Source: Basidiobolus meristosporus CBS 931.73 (lineage: Eukaryota; Basidiobolomycota; Basidiobolomycetes; Basidiobolales; Basidiobolaceae). Taken from it: DNA of 64,000 nt. The stretch is from the NCBI GenBank assembly GCA_002104905.1, contig MCFE01000144.1:1-64000 (forward strand), in the 5' to 3' direction. Within the stretch, counting starts at the first letter, position 1, and each line of letters starts with the position of its first letter. The notes under the pieces are model-generated. The model had not been told where the DNA came from. It was given only the letters and a program-made list of their open reading frames with translations, and did no database searches. Positions 56,511-64,000 of this stretch are shown here, in pieces. The translations under genes were made by a program, and so were the position numbers.

Positions 56511-57786
56511 CAAGGAATATCTAAGGACACTCAAGATACCTAGTTGAATGGAAATTCAGGAGTTTAGAGAACCCAGAAGGAAGGCACTCCACTACTATCT
56601 CAAAGATGATCTTCTATTTGAACAATTGAAGCCTGGATTTATGCCAAGAAGAGTAGTCACTACCTCACAAGAGCAACTGAACATGATGACAAGTATTCAC
56701 CAAGGATAACCAGGAGGACATAGAGGATGAGAAGCTACCTACAATACCACAGCTCAGAGGTACTACTGGGAAAACATGTACTATGATATCCAACACTTTG
56801 TTGAGTCATGTGCAGCCTGCCAGAAGAGATCCTCTAAGCATTATGAAGAACCACTGCATCCTACTTATACAATCTGTCTATGGCAAAAGGTTGGTATTGA
56901 CCTTGACCTCATGCCTGCAGCTGGATCAAAGAAGTACCTGATTGTTACTAGATATGACCTTAGTGGATGGCAGAGACTCAAGCCTTGCCCAACAACAAGA
57001 GCCATACCATATGGAGATTAATCCTTGAAGACATTATCTGCAGATTTGGCTCCATCCAACAGTTTGTTGCTGACAGAGGAGAGATGACATCCCAAATGAT
57101 CCAGGAGTTGTGCTCAAAGTACAACATGCACATTGCTTTTACTACAGCTTACCACCCTCAAGCCAATGGAATGATAGAGAGAGGACATGGACCATTGGTG
57201 AACTCTCTTGTCAAGACCTGTGAGAATAACACAACACTGTGGCTACAGCAATTACATCTTGCACTCTGGGCAGATAGAATTACTACCAAGAGAGCAACTG
57301 GATTATTGCCATTTCAGCTACTCCACGGACATGACTACATTCTACCAGTTGAGTTAAACACAGTCACTTGGAACTCATTGAATTGGAGATCCAATATGCA
57401 GACTGAAGACCTCCTTACAACTTGCATACAACAACTTGATCACCATGACTTGAGTATCAACAGAGCTGCTGAACTACTTAAGGATACACAACTGAAGAAC
57501 AAAGTGCCCTTTGACAAATCACACTCAAAAAGACCAAAACCACTATCACTAGGAAACCAGTTTTACTCTTTGACTCCACCTTGGACAAACAACAGAGTTG
57601 GAAGTTTGACAACAAATGGACTGGCCCCTACCTCATTTCCAAGATGATTGAGAATGGAAGCTACTATATATATGAGCTTGATAACACCTAGTTGAGAGCC
57701 CCAGTTGGAGGAAGCCAACTTAAGTTATTCAAGCATAGGAATTTTGCACATCAAGATTAGTTTGCTTTGACCCAAACTCAAAGCTT
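56511..57786 (+). pseudogene. Ty3/gypsy G1 integrase
   Basis: Zinc-binding N-domain with SCAACQKRSSKHYEEPLHPT at 56810, core with WQKVGIDLDLMPAAGSKKYL (first catalytic Asp region), then the frame 56967-57647 with FGSIQQFVADRGEMTSQMIQ, FTTAYHPQANGMIERGHGPL (catalytic Glu in MIERG) and LWADRITTKRATGLLPFQLL. The C-terminal segment WTGPYLISKMIENGSYYIYE with QLKLFKHRNF ends before the polypurine tract. Two frame changes. Confidence 0.85.
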
Positions 57787-57799
57787 AGAGGGGGGTGGA
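57787..57799 (+). promoter_or_regulatory. G1 polypurine tract
   Basis: AGAGGGGGGTGGA directly before the 3' LTR start TGTAGTAGGG. Confidence 0.8.
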
Positions 57800-58811
57800 T
57801 GTAGTAGGGTCACAGTGACACCCACAGAAAGATGTGCTCATTTCCATATTTTCTACTTCCCTATCTCTCTACTACACTTATTTTAGTTGGATCCCATTTG
57901 TCTTAGCTGATCAGTACTATCCCATAAGCCAGTTGACTATCACACCTGCTTACCTTATTGCATAAGTTATCCCTCACTTTATGTAAGATTAATAGCAGTA
58001 GGTGCTTCTATATTTGGCAAGTTCCTGTGCCATTACTTGCATCACATGATCAACCTGTGTCACCATCCTTACCATTTCCATACCATATATGGTATCCCTA
58101 TGTTACACAGGTTTTAGAGTATTCATTCCTGAGTGGTTGGATGTGCTGTGCCTCTTAGAACCTTCTGGCACCTACTTAGAACATTCTTGGGTCATTCTGA
58201 TGTCATTAAGATTTCTATCAATATCCAGAACCTTTTGGAACACCATGATTAGTAGTCACTTAGTTAGTAAGAAAGGTTTATTAGGGAGGCTATCCCTCAA
58301 CAGTAAATCATCATCCCTTTTATCAATATACCAACTTTTGATAAGTGTGATCACTGCTACCTGCTGCTACCTGAACTTCCAACACCAGACCACAGGACAC
58401 TCCAAGGAAACCATGCTGACAGCCAACTGACCTTGGAGGCACTACTTGCGAGGAATACTCAGAGTAGGTATCTTTTATTATACTTGATTCTTTCCCAAGT
58501 TTGTTCTTGTACAGACAAAGATACATTTCTGTCTTTATAACTCTTGACCACAGCAGCATTCTTATCAAGTCCCTGCTGGTGGAGCTTACCGTTGTTGTGA
58601 CTTTGGAAGCTCATGCTGACAGCCAACTGACCTTGGAGGTACTACTTGTGAGGAATACTCACAGTAGGTGTTTTTTATTATATTTGATTCTTTCCCAAGT
58701 TTGTTCTTGTATAGGCAAAGATACTTTTCTGTCTTTATAACTATTGACCACAGCAGCATTCTTATCAAGTCCCTGCTGGTGGAGCTTACCGTTGTTGTGA
58801 CTTTGGAAGCT
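57800..58811 (+). mobile_element. Ty3/gypsy G1, 3' LTR, truncated and with internal duplication
   Basis: Follows the 5' LTR from TGTAGTAGGGTC, then carries a 200 bp tandem duplication and stops at GGAAGCT, about 270 bases short of the 5' LTR's end. G2 protease sequence starts immediately after. Confidence 0.85.
58412..58811. repeat. 200 bp tandem duplication in the G1 3' LTR
   Basis: Two units, 58412-58611 and 58612-58811, each from CATGCTGACAGCCAACTGAC to TTTGGAAGCT, nearly identical. The 5' LTR has a single unit. Confidence 0.9.
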
Positions 58812-60291
58812 CTATGTTGATCATGTCAGAGTCATTAGCAAAGCATCTAAAGTTAGATATAGTCCCCAATGACACCACTTGGGTATGGCTAGCAAATGAC
58901 CAACTGGACCCAACAGTAGGAGTAGTGCCTAATTGCACCATCCAGCTAGGCAACTTGATTATACACCAAGATGTTGTGGTCTTACCTGTTTTGCAGCCAA
59001 CAACTTACTCATTGGTGAGAGTTAGTTTATCTAACATAAGATGGACATACTCTACAGTGCATCTGAACTCAGGTGGGATACTGAGAGTATCCCACTGATT
59101 CATGTCACAAATGAGAGCAAGGTGTGTAGCAACAGTGTGACCATTGAAGTGGTGAAACCGTTGCAGTCTCCAACCATCACACAGAAGGTGATAAAAATAC
59201 CACCTGCCAGTGAGATGGTGATCTCATTAGAGACACCAATAGCTTATTTGACAAGCAGAAGAATGATAATTGCAATAAAGGCATCCAAACAACTGGAAGG
59301 AATCTTGTCCCTAAAGTACAGATACCACCAAAATTTGAAATGCAAAGTCTGAAGTGCTTAGTAGTTAACAATGGGCAACACACAGTGACATTGCCTAGAG
59401 GAGGGCTATTGTTAAACCCAGAGGAAGTTGACAGAAACAACCAAGGGCCACCTACAAACAAGGAACCAAAAGAAGAATTCCCCAAACTAAATGTGGATCC
59501 CAGTCCACCACCTGCATCACAAGACAAGTTCCTAGAAGGATTATACCCACTTGCCCCAGTATTCTCTAAGAGCCAAGTAATTGGTCATATACCTGGAGTA
59601 TATCAACAAGTCCATCTTGCTGAAAAATACCCCATAAAGCAAAAAGCCTATAGGAGCTCAAGAATTGATATCAACTACATCAAAGAGGCAATTGAAACTT
59701 TATTAAAAGACAACATCATTGCAGAGAGCCAGTCTCTGTGGGCCTCCCCCATAGTGATAGTCCTAAAGAAAGATGGAAAGCAACATTTTTGCATCAACTA
59801 CCAAAAATTGAACACTGTCACCCAGAAAGAGGTGTATCCACCACTGCAAATAGACAACCTCTTGGGCAGATTGATTGGAGCTAAATATTTTAGCTCTCTT
59901 GACTTAATCCCTGGGTATTGGCAAGTAGAAATAGCCCTGGAATATTGACCCAAATCCGCTTTTATAACATTGTTTGGATTGTACAAATGGAACTAACTAC
60001 CCTTTGGCTTGTACAATGCTCCCGCTATGTTCCAAAGTATGATTGACAATGTGCTAGAAAATTTACAATGGGAATGCGCTCTTGTGTATCTGGACAACAT
60101 CACAATATATTCCCCCAATGTAGAAGAACATATACACAACATGCAATGTATTCTGACAGCCCTCCTCAAGAACCAACTTAAACTACATCCCAAGAAGTGC
60201 CATTTCCTGTATACAAAAATGCTGTCCCTGGGCCAGATGATCTTGGCAGATGGGATATACCCATTTACTTCACTTCTAAAAGCCATTCAAG
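58812..60291 (+). pseudogene. Ty3/gypsy G2 protease and reverse transcriptase, first part
   Basis: Protease-like IMSESLAKHLKLDIVPNDTT, QLGNLIIHQDVVVLPV (58814-59000), a linker, then RT in the frame 59340-59948: AIETLLKDNIIAESQSLWAS, FCINYQKLNTVTQKEVYPP, SSLDLIPGYWQVEIA. It continues at 60009 with LYNAPAMFQSMIDNVLENL and VYLDNITIYSP. The active site reads YLDN (60087-60098) instead of YLDD, and FCINY replaces FCVDY. Several stops. Confidence 0.82.
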
Positions 60292-60659
60292 TGTTACAAG
60301 TCTTGGTATATGAGTTGTAGAGGAATAGGGAGTTTAGCTAGTATTGTATTCACTAAAACCTGAACTGATTTTTATTGAGGTTCCAGCAGCTCCTTGTATA
60401 CATTTTGCCAGATCAATTGCTGACTAATTGTATTTCCTAATGTAGGTTGTGGCTGATGACTCATTTGATTGCATTATCTTCACCAAATAAGATCCTACTT
60501 AATATATCTATTTCTGTCTGATAAGCATCTGCTGATTCATTTGCTGACTAATGCTACTAATTTCATAGATAATACTGATATACTGATAACCTAAACCTAT
60601 ACTAATTGATTTGACCAAGAACTGATCTAACTTAAGCATTCAAGCAACAGATCATAACA
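60292..60659. mobile_element. Solo LTR, 368 bp, inserted in the G2 reverse transcriptase
   Basis: TGTTACAAGTCTTGG to GATCATAACA, flanked by CAAG (60288-60291 and 60660-60663). Removing it rejoins the RT thumb in frame as AIQDTPAPKDINAV. Its first bases resemble the C1 LTR but the rest does not. Confidence 0.75.
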
Positions 60660-60839
60660 CAAGATACACCAGCACCAAAGGATATCAATGCAGTGTTGGG
60701 ATTCCTAGGATTAGCCAGCTACTATTGCTGCATTTATTCAAGTGGTGTTCTGAGGCCATTCTTACCAGAGTACATTGGAAGCATTGGGAGTCTTATGTGG
60801 ACATTATAAGAATATTTATCCAGTAGCCAGTCACCAATG
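60660..60839 (+). pseudogene. Ty3/gypsy G2 RT thumb fragment
   Basis: APKDINAVLGFLGLASYYCC, the gypsy RT-connection motif (usual FLGLASYYRRFI), then decay. G2 ends here; no RNase H, integrase or 3' LTR is found. Confidence 0.75.
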
Positions 60840-61440
60840 CCAAGTTGACACACCTACAGCTGTGGTGTGAGGGGATTGTAACAGGATTTGAGCAGCTTTA
60901 TTACACACAAAAAGCCAAGTGCACAGATCTCTGCTGTTACTGTTTCCATTCTCCACTCCATGTTGCTTGGTGTGAGGAGAATACTGGGCTTTGCTTCACC
61001 TTTTTTGAGTTTCCTATGGAGCAGATGTGTGGAGTGGTAGGAATACAGGTCAAGTTGCAGGTACTACCACATCCCAATATCATCAAGAATATCACCCTTA
61101 AGTCTGTGGTGGATGTGATGTGTTGGTACATTCAGGACTGCCTGGAAGAGTTAGAAAAACTGAGGACAGATATGCGCATGGAGACACCTACGCCTTTGCT
61201 TTAATAAGCTAAGCAGCCCCAATGCATGGGTAATTAGTAAAGTAATGCAAAATTGGGTTGGGTGCAACAAGCAACTAACTTCTACTAGGAGAGCTCTACC
61301 AAACTATGCCTGGTTTCACTTGGTCACAAGCCAACTTCTACACCATTCAGTACAGAATTCACACAAGCAAGAGCCCAAATGCATCTGTAGGGGGACTAGA
61401 AGCCAGCAGCAGTTAGGTGCTGTCATAGAAGTTTCAAGCA
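60840..61440 (+). pseudogene. Tnp2-like transposon copy 5, transposase C-terminal part
   Basis: An unbroken 119-codon frame 60845-61204: QLWCEGIVTGFEQLYYTQKA, CCYCFHSPLHVAWCEENTG, FFEFPMEQMCGVVGIQVKLQ, LPHPNIIKNITLKSVVDVMC. The FPMEQMCG block, with flanking 'H.LLH' and 'HPNI..NI', is the signature I recognise from fungal Tnp2-type transposases (usual form FPMERLCG). It follows the gypsy remnant directly. The sequence to 61440 decays. Confidence 0.65.
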
Positions 61441-61444
61441 GCCA

Positions 61445-61633
61445 TTAATATTTTGTTGCTGTGGTAGTGACTGGTGAGTGGTCAAATATGACTTGTGTGG
61501 CAAAACACTTGCCATGAGCCTTGTAATACCTGCTATGCTGTCTGCATGCTTCATGGTTGAGAGGCTTGCTACAATACCCACATGGTTGTTTTTCTCTTCT
61601 CTCAAAGCATTGAGTCAAAGTAGTCTTGTCCAT
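61445..61633 (-). pseudogene. Tnp2-like transposon copy 5, ORF A 5' part
   Basis: MDKTTLTQCFERREKQPCGY then CSKPLNHEACRQHSRYYKAH, the zinc-finger start, truncated after about 62 codons. It points towards the transposase fragment on its left. Confidence 0.55.
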
Positions 61634-62080
61634 GGGTCAGACAGTTTGACACTCAACTACCTACTGCAATTATTTCACTTTTTTGTCAATACTCATGTGG
61701 ACTTAAGACAGTCAGGTTTTTGATATATTCAAACTACATGAATGTACAAATCAATGATAATCTTCCACAACACACATGTTAAATAAAGTTGAGTCCCATA
61801 TACAGACATATTTGTAGTACTATTTCCCTTTTAGTTACACCAAATTCTGTATATATGCTGTTAGACAATAAACCAAAGTTCAGGTTGCAGGAAAAGTGCC
61901 AATAAAGAACTAGCAGGCAGTACCAGGTGCATTAGTGCAGCATTTATCAAGGTGAAAATGCAGTACAATAGAACAGTAGTGTAATACCACTCTAGGAGCA
62001 CCAAATCAAAGTAGCAGTGAGAGACCTGGCAATGAGACAGGAAAAGGTAAAGATGTCAGAATAGTGCTTAAGAAAACGCA
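61634..62080 (+). pseudogene. Tnp2-like transposon copy 5, spacer and ORF B fragment
   Basis: The A/B spacer (61634-61880) is followed by a short decayed piece of the B repeat region (about 61885-62060) with SSSERPGNETGKGK-like sequence. It is cut by the copia fragment. Confidence 0.45.
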
Positions 62081-62860
62081 GCTGAATATTGGAATTAAAC
62101 TTGGCCACTAGTGCAAAGCTTTTGGAACAGTCCAGTCATTTTGCTTGATGGTATCATTTGGCACAAGTCTTGGTTTGTATCTTTCAGTTGTACCATCAGC
62201 CATGTGTACTATCTTAAGGACCCATCTGCATCAAGTTTTCATTGTATAAACAGTAATTTGATCAAGTCCTAAATTTGACTTTCCTACAGGGCAAAATATT
62301 CCTCAGTCATTGCAGTTCTCCTAAATCTTGTTTGGGGGCTCTTTGCAGTTGTATTTACAATCTGAGGCTCATTGATCTGGACTGAGTAGGCAAAACATTT
62401 GCATCCTCATTAATTCAGTAAATTTGGCTATTTTGATATAGTTGGATCTCCTGACTTGCAATTTTGTAATGATGACTTCTAGGATATTCATTGGCAGTAA
62501 TTCAGGCTGACTGGTAAGTGTAGAGTCCTTTGGATTGGAAAAAGCTTCATTGATTAGTTCTGATTCAATGCTTGCTTTTAGTGGACTTAAGACCAGATTG
62601 TATCATCATTTCATGTTGTTTTTCTGAAAAATTAGGCTTTCATGAGACAACACATCCTTACTCTCATTGTAGAAGCCCAAAAATATCTATTTTGTACTTT
62701 TTGGCTAAAATATGACTAAGTTCTGGGCAGCTTTTGGCATGTGCTCTGCACCCAGATACACCTAAGTACTTAGAAACTTGCCAGTATCTGTGTAATGTTG
62801 CATATGTAACAGAATCAGAAATTTCCTGCAATTGCCAAGATATTGGGCTATTTGCTATCA
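62081..62860 (-). mobile_element. Copia integrase C-terminal and linker fragment
   Basis: Minus strand matches to 36560-37060 (RT start and linker) and to 5040-5230 (integrase tail) in the other copia copies; the two run in order from 62860 down to 62081. Heavily decayed; no long frame. Confidence 0.65.
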
Positions 62861-64000
62861 TACAGCTGCTGAAAGTTTGCTCATCAGCTCTGGACTAGTC
62901 TTAGTCACTTTAGGGCTCAATTACAGTAAACTTTCCACTTTCTGTTAAATGTAAGATCCTGTGCATATTCCCCTCTAATGAGGGTCAAATTAGCACTTTG
63001 ACAGAACATTATTTGTGTGCCCTTAAGCTGTTGCAAAATCCTCCTGACCATTGAAAGACTCACATAACTTTTGTGGCGCAGTTGATTTACCTCTAAAAAG
63101 CTATAAAAACCAGGCTTCTTTTTAAATACACAACAGTCAGCTATTATTACTATTTCATGTGAAGTTCCTTACATCCAAAACTCTTTGCAAGTTGCAGTAG
63201 GTGATGAGCCACAATTGCCTTAATCTAGTCTGAAAGATGACTCCACCAGCATTCAAAACAATACAAATATCTTCCCTGTATAATAGAGGTTTGATTGAGA
63301 AAACTACAGACTTTAGAGAATAAATATGCAGAAACAGCAAACTACGTTTAAGAAGAAAACTCCTCATCATCAACACTAGCATTGGCACTGCGGAGCTCTT
63401 CTGCAAGTGTTGTCATTCAGCTAATGAGATATAGCATGCTATCCTCTGACTTCTTCCTTATGTTAAAGAAAATATATTCTGTCTACCTTGCAGCCTACCA
63501 GACAGGCGTTAGCCACTCCTGTGCTCTTTTGAAAGCAGAGAAGACAGTCTGATCCTAGACTATGTTAAAGGAAGAATTCTTCATGGAGAATTCTGACATG
63601 ATGACTCAGCCCAAAAAATCAAGGATAAAGCTTTGTTTGTTGAAATAATTAGGGGCCCACCTAATTATTCAGACACTATAAACTAGTGCTTAGTTAAATG
63701 ATATATTCCAGAACATTAGTTTACTGAATAGTTTGCAAGATACTTGCTAATTATCAGAAATTATTGAAGTACAGAATACTAGAAATATCTGAAACTTGGC
63801 AAAATGGACTGGAACTTGGCACATGAGCTCCTGAGACTCCTCTAGTAGTGAATAAAAAGCTACATATTTGCAGTTTTCCAATAGGTACAAATACCGCATT
63901 GCAACTCAATAATTCAACAAGTCAATATGATGTAAATCTTCTAATTCTTCATTTTGTTTCCAATAAATCTCTCTAATGTTTCAGCAATCAATTCCTAAAT
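62861..64000. other. Unresolved repeat-like sequence to the window end
   Basis: AT-rich. On the minus strand at about 63415-63350 ELRSANASVDDEEF resembles a retrotransposon gag segment, but the frame is lost at once. Nothing else recognised. Confidence 0.3.

Noticed and set aside
33590-62080. Assigning the DNA transposon to Plavaka or KDZ
   Set aside because: The readable motifs fit Tnp2-type transposases better, but the copies are too decayed to exclude related groups without a consensus and profile search.

Overview
The window is nuclear DNA from a filamentous fungus. Genes carry many short introns (46-120 nt) with GT..AG ends and CTAAC or TACTAAC-like branch points. The genes themselves are fungal: a half-size ABCG transporter, a Yck-like casein kinase 1, an auxin-carrier-family transporter, CLU1, Ssu72, uS5 and a Fyv6/NIP30 protein. 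A Pezizomycotina ascomycete fits best because of the DUF7137-like GPI protein, but that is inference; no rRNA, tRNA or mitochondrial sequence is present to fix the species.

Layout. (1) 1-4.2 kb is a strip of decaying genes: a glutathione S-transferase tail, a rhodanese-TusA sulfurtransferase with TGA at the catalytic cysteine codon, an unknown conserved remnant, an alpha/beta hydrolase remnant, and an Hsp31/DJ-1 gene with a frameshift at its catalytic glutamate. (2) 4.5-8.4 kb is a Ty1/copia cluster on the minus strand: gag-protease-integrase without reverse transcriptase, one nested solo LTR with a perfect target-site duplication, and several LTR pieces. (3) 8.7-32.1 kb is a compact gene island with eleven apparently intact genes: alpha/beta hydrolase, DUF4385, DUF7137-like, ABCG, CK1, JMJD7-like, auxin-carrier-like, RasGAP, uS5/RPS2, Fyv6-like, SSU72 and CLU1 (twelve counting the small DUF4385 gene). 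I resolved exon chains for all of them and the reading frames close. (4) 33-64 kb is a mosaic of transposons with almost no CpG: copia LTRs and a reverse-transcriptase half, at least five broken copies of a DNA transposon with a Tnp2-like (CACTA-type) transposase, a 1.23 kb solo LTR carrying a palindromic minisatellite, two foldback elements, and two Ty3/gypsy elements, one nested inside the other.

The gene island is housekeeping: CLU1, uS5, SSU72 and Fyv6 cover translation, transcription termination and splicing; CK1, RasGAP and the transporters are signalling and membrane functions. I see no metabolic cluster. The sharp change from CpG-rich genes to CpG-poor repeats points to methylation and deamination of repeats. 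The most novel material is the Tnp2-like transposon family with its divergent zinc-finger ORF, the foldback family, and the minisatellite-bearing solo LTR; no defence or other unheard-of multi-gene system is evident.
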